Source: Adiantum capillus-veneris (taxonomy: Eukaryota; Streptophyta; Polypodiopsida; Polypodiales; Pteridaceae). Taken from it: 64,000 nucleotides of DNA. The notes under the pieces are model-generated. The model was not told where the DNA came from and did not search any database. It was given only the letters and a program-made list of their open reading frames with translations. The DNA lies in contig CM043959.1 in assembly GCA_014529385.2 (NCBI GenBank), positions 15,335,309 to 15,399,308 of the forward strand, written 5' to 3'. Position numbers and translations under genes: made by a program. Below, piece after piece: positions 1 to 10,735 of this stretch. Position 1 is the stretch's first letter. Every line of letters begins with the position of its first letter.

Positions 1-400
1 ATGAATATACAGGTTTGGATTTGTTTTTTGCTAAATGCATGCACACTAGGTGTTATGGGCCCTAGTATTTAGCAAAGGCTGATTTGGAGTGGCATGCATA
101 TTCATCACATGAGTGCTATGAAGCATTTTGCACACTAGGTATAGTATCTCTATGAGATTACTTTTAGGTCTACCAATCACCAATAGAGGTCATGGCTTGG
201 TTTGGGTGCTTGTGGATCTTTCAAGTCAACTAAGATGGTTACGTAGGATATTTTTGATTCCTCAGCAATGTTGTACAATATAGTGCTCCCAGTTTACCAG
301 TCATCTGGGAAGACTGTGTGTAAACCGTGGGAAGACACCTACATATTGTCAGTTATCCAAGGGGATAGGTAGATTACAAAGTGTAATCTTGGGTTGAAGG

Positions 401-408
401 ATATAAAA
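401..408 (+). promoter_or_regulatory. TATA-like box
   Basis: ATATAAAA lies 20-30 bases before a GTGCGTGCGTTAG stretch, as in an LTR core promoter. It is kept in the second copy at 26037-26044. The function is inferred from sequence only. Confidence 0.35.
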
Positions 409-920
409 AGTGCGTGCGTTAGCCCCAAGCAATCTAGTTAGTAAGAATTCTTGCTCTAGTTGGAGTTTGCTTACCCTACGTACATTATGTTTGTGACTAG
501 GTTTAGTCTCTTGACGTATAGGTCAAGTTCTCAATCTTGAACACTAGCTATGGTGGGGTTGTTTTAATGATGAAATTTGAGAACCAGTCAAGGACTTAAA
601 CTTGGCTGTTGAGTTATGTCAACACATTACTTTCGAGGAAAGTGAAAAGAGGTACTCTTGGAGTACATCTTAGTTGTGATAACTCATTTAGCTACTCAAG
701 TGAGTTCTAAATGTAGTTTACATGCTATATTATCTATGCGACGGTTACACCAAGACGGTTACAACAGGACAACAATATGGAAAATCAATATGCTACTCTT
801 GGTTTCATTGAACCTCCTACTGAACCGTGTTTTTGTTAAGCAAACAACTGCATCTCTACAGGATGCCACTATGGAAAGCATTAGTGTATCATCATTCTTG
901 TTTTCAAGGACCAGAACACT

Positions 921-938
921 TCTCCAAGGGGGGAGTAA
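921..938 (+). other. Possible polypurine tract before an LTR-like start
   Basis: A run reading CTCCAAGGGGGGAG is followed at 939 by TGTCATGCCAAGGG, the layout of a plus-strand polypurine tract and LTR start. The following 200 bases include AATAAAGG near 1097. The second copy has the same layout at about 26560-26576. No partner LTR was found, so this is weak. Confidence 0.25.
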
Positions 939-1078
939 TGTCATGCCAAGGGCAATGCATGGTGGTCAAGGACGAGGCCCAAGGGGCCGGCTGCAAGTGT
1001 GGATAGGGAATGAGGCCCAAGGGGCTATTTAATGGGAGGTTGGGAGGCTCATTCCTAGGCAGTCCCACCAGGGGCCTT

Positions 1079-1640
1079 TCAAATACCTTTTAAGGCTAAT
1101 AAAGGTTTCATGCTCTTTAAAAGCCTCACTTTTTCTTGATCAATCATTAGGGTTTTCTTGTCATGACTTTGAGTGGACATTCCACTATTGCTAGATGTTG
1201 TACCTTTTTCATCGTCAAGAGGACAAAAAGCTTCTAATAGTCTGCGTGTGGAATAGATTTTCCCTAGACAAACCAAATTTTTTCTCTTGCCACTATGCAA
1301 CAACCTTGTAAAAATGATCATAAAGTTCATGTCCTTGCACTATGGGTGCTTGTCCATACAAATAAGATCTTGTAATTATGTGAATGTCATCGACATGATG
1401 AAGAGCTTGAATATATGGTAGCAAATCCCCAAGGAGGATATTATCCTCCTCATCAACATTGAATGATGGTGGAAAAATACAATTCAATGCAGGATTAACA
1501 CATCCCTTTAATGATGCGTCATCTACTAGAATCATTCTTTTTGCATCAATCTCAAATTTTGTTGATGCAATAGCCAACGGCTTGAAAAGTGCTTCTAATC
1601 CTGGATTATCAGGGCAAGTGATTCTTGATTCTTAACTTGT
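1079..1640 (-). pseudogene. Unrecognised minus-strand coding remnant
   Basis: On the minus strand the stretch 1640-1293 reads as a plausible protein of about 115 residues with ordinary composition. It includes an acidic segment around NVDEEDNILLGDLLPYIQ and a C-terminal part with HIITRSYLYGQAPIVQG. A stop follows, and a second frame continues to 1079. I do not recognise the family. The same segment occurs at 26708-27275 with a frameshift that splits it. It sits among retroelements and lacks a clear start, so it may be a retroelement domain or a captured host-gene fragment. No function is proposed. Confidence 0.35.
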
Positions 1641-1999
1641 TTGACATTGGCTTTGTCTCTAAATCAGAAAGAATGGAAACTTTTCTCCAGCCTCCTCCTC
1701 TAGAATCTTGACGATGTCCATTACATGTGTATCATTAGCAACAACTGACCATATCCCAACATTGAAATTACTAATTTAAGTCGTTAAAACTAAATGCATC
1801 CTTTTCGTAAAAAAATATACTCATGTTAAAACTTTAAGCTCTTCATTTTTTTGGACTTGTGCCAAAATTGTCTCAAAAGCAATACACCCAAGCTCAGTAT
1901 TATAGTTAGCATTGGTCTGTCCCAATTCCCATATCTTGAGCTACTAAAATGTTATGGATGGATTCTTCTTTTGACCTTGTATATTATGCATCACCTTCT

Positions 2000-2240
2000 A
2001 CTTCCGTAGCATCACTCTTCAAATTCTTCTCCAATGGCTGCAATGGTTGACCTTCATGAACTTGTAGATTTTTGTCAACTTCTTCAAGAACTCTCTAGCT
2101 GCTATGGAGATCCATAGAATCTTCTACTTCCATAGCATCACTCTCAAATTCTTCTCCAATGGCTACAATGCTTAACCTGTAAAAACTTGTAGATTTTTGT
2201 CAACTTCTTCAAGAACTCTCTGGTTACTATGGAAATCTAT
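2000..2240. repeat. Two-unit tandem repeat, period about 125 bp
   Basis: The sequence ACTTCCGTAGCATCACTC at 2000 recurs as ACTTCCATAGCATCACTC at 2125, and the following roughly 115 bases are alike. The second copy has the same pair at 27629 and 27754. The units lie downstream of the minus-strand remnant at 2241-2486 and continue its repetitive character. Confidence 0.75.
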
Positions 2241-2486
2241 AGATTCTTTCACAAAAGGTTCGATTTCTTGAAAATTATTTGTTCCAACAATCTCAGGTGA
2301 AACTTTGTCAGCCTCAATCTCAAAAGGTTCAATAGCTTGAAAATCCTTTGTACCAACAATCTCATGTGAAACTTTGTCAATCGCAATATTGTGTTGAAGA
2401 TCTGCAAGTTTTCAAAGACACCTGTTGTTAGCTTTGCCACACTCTTGGAAGAAAATTAGAGAGTGTCCAAATGACAAGTTTTCCAT
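2241..2486 (-). pseudogene. Small repetitive-protein remnant, broken copy
   Basis: The minus-strand frame starts at ATG 2486 and corresponds to the intact 107-codon frame at 27792-28115. Here it is interrupted after about 24 codons by a TGA where the other copy has TTA. The encoded stretch repeats a unit of about 23 residues with the pattern KVSxEIVGTxxFQ. No family is recognised. It is preceded on the minus strand by the palindromic satellite at 2540-4660. Confidence 0.4.
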
Positions 2487-2539
2487 CTCAAAATAAACTT
2501 AATAGATATCTCAAAATACATTTAATAAGACCAAGGATG

Positions 2540-4660
2540 TCATTGCAATATAGCTAGTGGAAAACTTAGGACCACCCTAAAGGGCCTTATGGTTGCATGG
2601 TCAACTTTGACTACAGGGTGTTGATAATAGGTTTCTTGAAGGAAAACACATTTTACTCTATGGCATAAGGGTCATAGAGTGAAATTTGTAGGTATCTTGA
2701 AGACTGCTTCGAAGCTTAAGATATGTGTTCTATGGTCTTAGGTCCATAAGACATTTTCTTTGTATAGGTAATTAAAAAAATAAAAATCTATAGTCTTGGG
2801 ACCATAGGGTAATTTATACCCATTAGACCCTCTACATTGGAAAAATTTAGACTTAGAATTATTGGGTGTTTTCTATATGATCCTATGACCATAATGTGCT
2901 TTGTTCTGAACTTGAAGGACCACAACTCATGTTTTTGCACCTCTATAGTTCACTCTATGTCCCTAGTGACATAGGGGCTCTCACTATGTTTTCTAGGACA
3001 TGTGTTGTTGATCATAGGTAGGTTATAAGTTTCCCTATATTCTAATGAGAGATCCTATGGCCTTAGGGCCATAGGGTAACAATGTACAAGCTCAAGGGCC
3101 ATATGTTGTCCTCTATACTAATGAGAGATCCTATGGTCCTAGGGCCATAGGGATCCCATTGAATGGCCTAATTCTCATTCAGAGATTTTACATTGAACCT
3201 AGGTCACCCTCTACCCCTAGAGCCATATGTTTCCCTCTATTCTAATGAGAGATCTTATGGCCCTAGGACCATAGGTCTACCATGGTGCCCATATAGGTGC
3301 CCTTGAATGGCCTAAATACTCTGGGAAAGATTTCACATTGACACTCTATGTTTTTTTGGGACACATGACAATTATCATATGTTGCTCAAAGAAAACCACA
3401 TAGGTACTCTCTTTATGTGTCTTGAAGACTTTAAAAATCTTAGAATACACCTTTTCATGGTCTTAGGGATATAGGGATGAGAGTTTTTTATAGGTATAAA
3501 ATGGAGAAAACTTTATAGCCTTAGGCCTATAGGATGCACCTCTATATTTGCACCATGTGGCCCAAGGGCCATAGAATTTCTAGAGCAGAGAGTGTTGATA
3601 ATAAGTTTCTTTAAGAAAACCATATTTTATCCTATGGCTTTGTATTGGTATCTTTAAGAATCTCTAAGAGCCTAAAATTGTCTATATTTGTCTTTAGGGC
3701 CATATGGATAGGATTTTTTGAATATATAATATAGAGAGAACTCTATAACTTTGGGATTCTAGTAGGGTACTTTTTGAATGTGTCACCCTATGGTCCTAAG
3801 GCCATAGGACATATATGGAGTATTGTAAAACCTCAGGATTATAGGATAACTTTTGCAGGCATAAAAAAGAGAGAACTCTATAACCTCAACATTGTAGGGT
3901 ACTTTTTGCATGTAGCACCCTACGGCCCTAAGGCCATATGGTGGTTTTTGTATGTACCACTATATGGAACTAAGGCCACATAGCATTTATGGATTACTTT
4001 ATACATAAAAATAACTAATCTATAGCCTTTGGACCATATAATATAGTTTAGTGAAACAACTCCTTTGCCTATTTACTTAGCATTATGTAGATCCTAATGA
4101 CAAAGGGTGCCTTCTATGTTTGTTGAAGCCTTATTTCCCTAAGACCATAGGGTGGCCAAGGTTCCCATCAAGATAATAACATAATAAATATGAAAAGTAT
4201 CCAATGGCCCCAAGGATAATGGTGGACTAAGTGTCCTTCTAGAGAATCCATGTTGACACCCTTTGGTTGTGGAAGCATAGAAGGTACCCTCTGATTTTTA
4301 TGACCATAACATCATTTGTTTTGAGCCTGACCTATTGAAACTTTATTTTTATGTATTGGTATATTAGAACCCTAAGGACCAAGGGGCTTATGGGTTCATA
4401 ATAACATAGATCATAGTTAGACAGCCCTATGGATTTATGGCCATAAGGTGACAAAGGTGCCCTCTAACATCTTGATGTACTACAAGTGAAGAATACTCAA
4501 TGGCCCCAAGGCCATTGGTGACCAAAATATAATTGTAGACGATCTATATTGGGACGCTATGACCAAGGGCAATAGGATATCCATTGTATGGTTTTATGAC
4601 CATAACATGGTAATCTTTGAACATAGTAGCCCATAGTGTTACATAGATCCTATTTCTCTT
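2540..4660. repeat. Degenerate palindromic satellite, CCTATGG/CCATAGG words
   Basis: Some 2.1 kb is built from diverged units whose cores are near-perfect palindromes of about 22 bp. Clear examples are at 3054-3075, 3130-3151, 3254-3275, 3787-3808, 3919-3940 and 4498-4517, of the form CCTATGGYCCTARGGCCATAGG. Dozens of half-sites (CCATAGG, CCTATGG) lie between them with irregular spacing. Short frames here, for example 3774-3983, are translations of the repeat and not genes. The second copy is at 28180-30340 and has a local expansion near 29575-29640. Confidence 0.85.
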
Positions 4661-4689
4661 TGCTTCATAAGTGTCACTTGGTCCATCAC

Positions 4690-5300
4690 ACAAAACACCC
4701 AGAGAAGCTAAAAACATGTGTTAGCGGGTCGCCGCGACGGACGTCTACAACATAGCTCTTTTGTACTAACATAATGTCATCGTGCAAGGAAGCGACTCGG
4801 GATGGGACACGGAGAGTTAATGTGAGTGTCAATCTCACCAAAGTGAACTCAGGGGCTACTCGTTCTATGACAAAAGCAAATCAACCACTTCCTAGTTAGA
4901 CAATCAGTATGCATCCAATCTCACCACTCTAGGTGATCACGCCTTTTCGGCATCCAAACGAATCCAGAACACCACGAAACTTAAGGAGAGGTATCACAAC
5001 ACTTAAGGGCTCAATCCTACCATGTTCTGTCACCATCTCGGAAGGTACATAAATCACGATCCATCACAAAAAATATGCAAAAATTTGAAACAGAAGTACT
5101 TGGAAAGGTCTTCCTTAAGCATAGAAACACTTATCCATGGTCAAAACATCAAAAACAATCATTTTAACCTCCAAATCAATACATTTAGCTCACAAACAAT
5201 GCGTTACAAACCATAATAGGATTGGAAATGATCACACTTAGATTGTAGAGCAAGTGACAAGGAACGCAATGTGTTATTTGAAAACAAATTCTGATTACCA
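4690..5300. other. Non-coding leader-like region of the family A element
   Basis: On the minus strand this follows the family A LTR-like region. It contains one copy of the family A palindrome, degenerate, at 5046-5065 (core ATCACGATCCAT). No coding frame is supported; the frame at 5022-5216 has no domain. A stretch around 4787-4870 resembles the corresponding leader of the next element near 17056-17150. The second copy is at about 30400-31000. Confidence 0.45.
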
Positions 5301-5607
5301 GTTCAAGAGAAAAGAAGATTACAAGTTGTAGTCGTCAGAGGCCTCCACAGTGCATGTTTTTGATTCTTGAAGCTAATGATAAATCTCCCCTCAAAACTAG
5401 GGGTTTTGACTTTAAAAGTTAAGGGGGCTTTCTCACGACCATCGGCCTCTTACAAGGGTGTAGACTCAAAGAAGTAGAGAGGGTATTGTCTAATTACATC
5501 ACAGTTACAGCTTATCCTAGGCTGAATTACATGGCTTTCTTCGAAACAATAGAGTGTTTACAGGGTTTAGTGTGCATACGCGTGTATATACTTGTATCCA
5601 CCAAACA
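5301..5607 (-). other. Probable start of the family A 3' LTR
   Basis: Read on the minus strand, the sequence starts TGTTTGGTGGATACAAG directly after a polypurine tract, as an LTR should. The far end of the LTR is not certain; a primer-site-like TGGTAATCAG near 5299-5309 would give a length of about 300 bp. No second copy of this LTR is found on the other side of the family A ORF, so the assignment rests on the tract and on the TG start. Confidence 0.5.
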
Positions 5608-5620
5608 TTTCCCCCTTCCT
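5608..5620 (-). other. Polypurine tract, family A
   Basis: The minus-strand run AGGAAGGGGGAAA immediately precedes TGTTTGG and lies about 40 bases after the stop of the coiled-coil ORF. The second copy at 31310-31323 is even purer. It would prime plus-strand DNA synthesis in an LTR element. Confidence 0.6.
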
Positions 5621-5660
5621 ATTCATTGCACGTCCTGGTGCAAGCTGTCTCTGAGCAAGT

Positions 5661-8600
5661 CTACTGCCTTCTTTCGAGCGTTGCAGTGAGATTTTTGAAT
5701 TTCTGAGCTCTTGCTTCAATCTTGACTTTGGTGGCTAGCTCTCTGAAGGGATTATTACTGAGGGTACTTTGGTAGGTGATGTGGCGGGTTGGCAGATCGT
5801 TTGTCATTGGGTTGAATATGGAAGAGTCCACTTTGAAGAAGCCTGTCATGAAAGCCTCTTCAAAGGTCTGCATGTTGAGAGGGCAGAAACATGACTCTTG
5901 CATACAATGCCATGATGACATTCCTGCTTGGGATTTATGTCTCCATATTCCAACAAATGTTCCACGTACCTTCGACAAAAACTTGCCAGGGATGCTCTAC
6001 TGCTTTAATATCACGGAAAGCCATAATGCATGCGATGAGCATTTTGGCAATCTTTACAAGCATCTGACAGGCGAGATCTGGGATCTTTTTCATCATGTTG
6101 ATTACCCCTTTTAGAGTTTGAATCATGTACTGGGTTCTAATTGAAAGGCTTTGTGATTACCGGGTAGTTTAGCACTGTCGGTCTTTTGCTTTTCCAAATA
6201 TAAAAACTGTCCCAGGATCGTCGTCTGTTGATGGGACAATAAGTAGGGTCGATCCTAAGATGATGGGGAGCGTTCTTGTAATAGGTTTCATCGATTGGTT
6301 GCTGATCAAACCATTTTTTCCGCCAAAGGGGTTGATTGTCTATGATTGCCTGAATCTGAAGGGCCATAACAAGAACCTCTGTGTAGTCCCCTCTGCTATT
6401 TGGTTCAAGTTCAGGGAGCATCTTTTACTGCCATAATTTAACTTCTTGCCACATCAATGGCAATACGATCATCTCATGCCCATGATTCTTTACTACCTCA
6501 TCTGCAGTCATCATGAGGAGGGCAGCCGATTCCAGCACCTTCAGTTCATATTGCATATAAGCCTTGTGCGAAGGGTCCTTTACTTCTGAGATCCAACGCT
6601 AAATTTCATCCCTTGTCGACTCCGAAAGGGATGTCATGGCTGGATTTGCATATTGTTGCGTTCCTTTTTCATTGTTGGTAGTGGGCACCTCTATTTGATA
6701 AGCTTCAAACGTGGATTGTTCGAATTCTCCTCCCTGCTCAAATTCCCTTAGGACCTGCTGATATTTTGGCTGATCTGCTCTCAGAGTTGCTAAATCCCCT
6801 ATTGCCTTAGCTAATTGCCTTTTTAATTCTTTGATTTCCTCATCCTTGGCATGTTGTAGGGTCCTATGACCTGCCGTCATGATCTATCTGTCATATTTCT
6901 CTTGTTTCAGGGCTTCTTTCAACTATTTGATTTCTTGACTCAAGGAGGTAGATCTTGCAGTCGTCATTAAGGAGGATGGGGTCTCTTGTATGGCCACGAG
7001 TTGAGTTAGAGATCTACTAACCACCGCATACGAGACTTGTAGCTTCTCATTTTGTTCTCTTTCTCTGGTCAGCTCCTCCTCGAGACGTTTCTGCTCGATC
7101 TGCAATGTGGAGTTTGCCTCGTTAAATTGTTGTACTTCCTTGTAATAGTAGGCTGCATTCTCTTGTTCTCTCTACAACTCCGATTGTGCCTTCTTTAGTG
7201 CTTCTATTTGTTGCTTTAGCTGCAAGGATTTTGCTGTCGTTTTAGATGCTTTCTTCTTGTTATCGTCTAACTCCAGCTCTCTTAGATTGTAAAGAGCCCT
7301 TTGACAGTGAAATTGTAGCTTGATCTGCTCTAAGTGAGCATCAATGTCAAAGGATTTTAACTATCTCCGCTCCTTCCTCCATGGCCGCTTGTGAGCGTGG
7401 CGATTTTGGCATATGCTGGCCTTTTGGCCCTAATCCGATTGTTCAGCCACCTCTGCTTGCTTTTCTCTTTGTTTCAAATCTTTTAGAGAAGCAGAGGTTG
7501 TGGCGGGCTTTGTTTGTGCGGACTTCATTTCTTTATCCATTTTGTGTTCCGTTTGCTTTTCCTCCACTCTTGTTCTGGCAATCCTGCAATTTCTCCTTCC
7601 TCTTTTTTCGAAGTCTCTGGAGAAGTGGCTCAGCATCCTTGGGAGAACCAATGTCTTGACCTTGCTGGTCCTGTGTGTTGTGTTGTTCCTCTCCTTGTGA
7701 GTGACTTTCCTCTTTTTTGCTTTGACTAGATTCGTGAGATAATTGGAGATCATCAACGTATGGCTTCTTTGATTCTTCTCTTTGCCTTTGCTCCATCTTT
7801 TTCTTGAGTTCATTTTGAATCCGCTACCGCATGGCGTTGGCAATCTCCCATTTTTCTTCAGCTTCCTGCCTCTTCTATTGCTTGATCCTTTCTAAAGCCT
7901 CTGTTTGCCTGTGTAGCAGCGGAATATTTTGGGCTTCATCCTCTTCTTTCTCATCATCCACTTCTGTTCCTTGGGTTTGTTTTTGATCTTGATTTTGTTG
8001 GTGGAGCCTTTCCCTCAATGCCTGAGCTTCTTCCATTGTTCTCCTGGCATGTGTAATGGGAATATCTTCTACCACATGCATAACTTTCTTTCGCAAGCGT
8101 GTATATCCAAGTGTGTATGGGCTGTCCTGCTCCTCCTCTAAAGACTGGTACTCCGAAGGAGTGTCTCTTGGGTGGGACCCTTCTTCCTGGCTACTCCGAG
8201 CATCTGACTCGATCTTCTTGCTGTCAGAATCCTTTAACATTGCTCTTTGCTTTGTCTGTTTGACTTCTAGTTTTGGCCTTGTAGAAGGTCCTGCCACTGG
8301 TCTTACCACTCTTTTAGATCTATGGATAAGATCTATCTGCGCTTCTGCAGGTGGTAGATCCTCGATCATCTCCAGTGCCTGATAGGCTATACGTGTGGGC
8401 ATTGGTCCCCCGTTCATGTAAGCTTTACTTCTTTGACTCCCTTTCAGGTTTGCTTTCACAATAGTGTAAGGAAGATAGCTGCCAAAGTCACAACTGACCA
8501 CCCTACCTTCATCCAAGCCCATTGCCATTATCACGGTTATGTGCAACAAAGGTTCGTTATATCTAGGCAGCTTCTGCACCTTGAAATGTTGCGATATAAG

Positions 8601-9131
8601 GTGCAATGGTAGTTCAGTTTTTGACATCAAGTCTTGATATGTCAGCTTGTGGCTTGGTTGCTTCAAAAAGGCTTTATCATTGTCTATTGCCTTTGTTTTT
8701 TGCAAGAGATTGTGCATCCCTTGCGGCAGGTGGAGGGCTTTATTGATAATTTTCGCTGTGATCTTTACCTTGACGACTGCCCTATCCTTGTCTGTCAAAG
8801 TTGCTTCCCCATTGTACTGAATTGAACTTATGAGCTCGTGAGCTCGTCTGAAGTCTGTTCCCCAAGGAGGCAGTCGTAAGAAGTTGTCTAGCTGTAGACA
8901 CCTGTCCCCTGCTTGCACTTTTGGTTGTTGGTGCAAAGTCCACATTTCCAGTGGAAAGATTGTGGCCTTTACAATTTCTCCGTCTGTTGCTTGAAACTTT
9001 CCGATGAAGATGTTCGTCAAAATTGCTTCAAGTACCTCTTCGGCAATGTGAGCTTTCTCATTTGATGAGATATCGGTTATCTCATAGGGTGCCGGATTCC
9101 ACTTCCTTTGTGCTTTCCTTTGAGGCATCAT
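5661..9131 (-). pseudogene. Family A coiled-coil ORF (about 1150 codons), broken
   Basis: I do not recognise this protein family. Three parts are visible on the minus strand. The N-terminal globular part (from ATG 9128 or 9131 to about 8350) includes WTLHQQPKVQAGDRCLQLDN and RAHELISSIQYN. A charged Glu/Gln/Lys-rich part and long heptad-rich coiled coils run to about 6600. The C-terminal part ends with TFEEAFMTGFFKVDSSIF and a stop at 5661. The frame is interrupted by a TAG at 7875-7877 where the other copy has CAG, and by several stops and shifts. It is homologous over its whole length to the family B ORF (39370-42966). A polypurine tract and an LTR-like start follow directly, so it looks like the 3'-most ORF of a Gypsy-type element. 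A Gag-like or structural role is possible; no catalytic motif is seen. Confidence 0.65.
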
Positions 9132-9326
9132 GTTGCCAATTTTAGCATGTGAAAATAGGTTTTAGCCATTGATCAAAATTGTTGGAAAGTGTAAACTTGA
9201 CCATAGAATGAAAAAATGAGCATAATTTTGTCAAAACTACTCCAAATTTGACCAAATTTCACTAGTGCATCTAAGATTACTATAGGTACAAGATTGTAAT
9301 GTAACAAATAAATTTTGGAAAAAAGG

Positions 9327-9348
9327 AACATGGATCATGATCCATGTT
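9327..9348. repeat. Family A palindrome 1
   Basis: A perfect 22-bp palindrome, AACATGGATCATGATCCATG plus TT. It is the copy nearest to the ORF start at 9131. The second-copy equivalent is at 35037-35058, unchanged. Confidence 0.85.
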
Positions 9349-9440
9349 GGGATGCATTTGGAAATTCTATCTTTGGGAAGTTATTCTTGGGCATATGGGG
9401 ATGCTATTGAGCAATTTTCTTTGGATTTAGGGTTGAAGGT

Positions 9441-9460
9441 ACATGGATCGCGATCCATGT
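9441..9460. repeat. Family A palindrome 2
   Basis: A perfect 20-bp palindrome, ACATGGATCGCGATCCATGT. Unchanged at 35151-35170 in the second copy. Confidence 0.85.
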
Positions 9461-9715
9461 TGGGCAACATTTTGGAAATCTGATGATAACATCTGGTAGG
9501 GTTCATCTAGATTATGCCTTGGTCCAAACATTTTGGGATTTGGATCAATGGTTTGACACTTGGGCTAAAGTTTAAAAACCATTTGCAGATTTAGAGATTT
9601 TTTGCATTTTGAAGTGGCTTTTGGGATTCAAATGGCTTGAAACTCCATGGCTTGGCTTTCTTCAACATATTGAATCAGATGGTATGGTTTTTACTTATAT
9701 TGGACAAAAAGGTAA

Positions 9716-9731
9716 ATGGATTGCGATCCAT
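9716..9731. repeat. Family A palindrome 3 (imperfect)
   Basis: ATGGATTGCGATCCAT, with one mismatched pair next to the centre. The second-copy equivalent at 35425-35440 has the same mismatch, so the change predates the duplication. Confidence 0.7.
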
Positions 9732-10426
9732 GTTGGACAGAATTTTGATACAGTTCTTATGCACATTTGTTCCCATAGGTTTTCCTAGTACATTGGTGAA
9801 ATATTTTCAACTTTGGACATGTTTTTCCTTAGTTTGCCCCGTTTTTCAGTTTATGGCCATGTTTTTTCCGTGTTGACCATATCTGTTTCTGGCAGCCATT
9901 TTTTGGACTCATGTTTTGCTTGAGATCTATCATTGTTTTGATTTTTGATGATTTAGGTCTGTAGTTCATAGCTTTGCCTGGTTTCTTGGCAAATTCCACT
10001 ATTGAATCCTTTTGAGAAGACAAATTGAATCCTGCAATTTTCACCATTTTGCAAGTAAACCTTTGCTTAGTTTTGATCCTTCCACCATTCCTTAGGTTAC
10101 AATTACTTGTTGATAGGCTCCGAGGAGAGTGTGAAGTCTCCCAATTGACTTTGGCAGTGATTTGAAAATTTGTCAGGTATCTATCTTTAGCCATTCTTTA
10201 TAGGTCTTGTTGGCATCCCAACATCTGTCCTCTCCTGAGTTTTTCTCTAGGATTCCACCTTTTTTCTATGAAAATGATAAAAAAAGACCATTTGCAGACT
10301 GAAAGCAGCAATCCAGGAGGGTTTGATAATCTTTAGAGCAATTTTTGTGATCATTTTGCAACACTAGTACTATTTGTACATTGTCCAGCTAGTGAGCCAC
10401 TTTATACTGATTTTGGTAAAAAGGGG

Positions 10427-10444
10427 CATGGATCGCGATCCATG
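10427..10444. repeat. Family A palindrome 4, at a rearrangement point
   Basis: A perfect 18-bp palindrome, CATGGATCGCGATCCATG. In the second copy the matching palindrome is at 36139-36156, and a fifth one at 36250-36271 is missing here. The bases following it here read as the reverse complement of those before the fifth palindrome. Confidence 0.85.
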
Positions 10445-10475
10445 TTCCCCAAACCCTAAAATCATGGAAATTATA

Positions 10476-10478
<3 letters not shown>

Positions 10479-10507
<29 letters not shown>
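10479..10507. repeat. (CT)n microsatellite, 5' side of the LINE
   Basis: A pure CT run next to the 5' end of the LINE. Together with the run at 15129-15210 it corresponds to the single tract at 36569-36636 in the LINE-free copy. Confidence 0.9.
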
Positions 10508-10510
<3 letters not shown>

Positions 10511-10735
10511 GCAGCCGTTTTTTGACCTAGTAGACATCAGTCCACTCTTTTGATCATAACTTCTTCATCCGAACTCCGATTTGGGTGATCTATAGCCTCA
10601 ATCGAAGAGCACAAAGTCCTCTACGCATTGATGTAAAGACAGAAATTTTCAGAGTTATGGACGGCATTTCTGTAGCAGCATTTCCGAAGTGAACAGGTTC
10701 AACAAAATTGATTCTCATCTCCTATTTTACATACA

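Larger units (their letters stand above)
1..1078. other. Non-coding, promoter-like stretch, part of the duplicated unit
   Basis: No coding region is supported here; the one long plus-strand frame (658-1032) has no recognisable domain and is broken differently in the second copy. The stretch contains a TATA-like box near 401, an imperfect inverted repeat just upstream (about 371-387), and a purine tract followed by TGTCATGCC near 939. This suggests the regulatory end of a retroelement, possibly an LTR or a short terminal-repeat element, but no matching second LTR is visible. The same sequence recurs at 25637-26706. Confidence 0.4.
9132..10478. other. Non-coding spacer upstream of the family A ORF
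   Basis: No coding frame is supported in about 1.3 kb. The spacer carries four copies of a family-specific palindrome and loosely repeated text around each (AAAAAGG before, GTTGGG after). On the minus strand it lies between the integrase-retropepsin remnant (15880-16990) and the coiled-coil ORF. The last 35 bases (10445-10478) are inverted relative to the second copy. Confidence 0.6.

Noticed and set aside
3774-3983. Plus-strand frame with the repeated words SPYGPKAIG / APYGPKAIW
   Set aside because: It is the translation of the palindromic repeat; the frame is not kept along the array.
2540-4660. CRISPR-like array
   Set aside because: The palindromic words vary and the spacing is irregular; the setting is a plant genome full of retroelements.
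7381-7843. Overlapping plus-strand frames with Leu/Phe/Ser-rich products
   Set aside because: They are complements of the Lys/Glu/Gln-rich coiled-coil region of family A and show no membrane-protein pattern that the other copy preserves better than chance.
9327-9731. Terminal inverted repeats of MITEs
   Set aside because: The palindromes are self-complementary units repeated at irregular distances, not paired ends of a short element with a target duplication.
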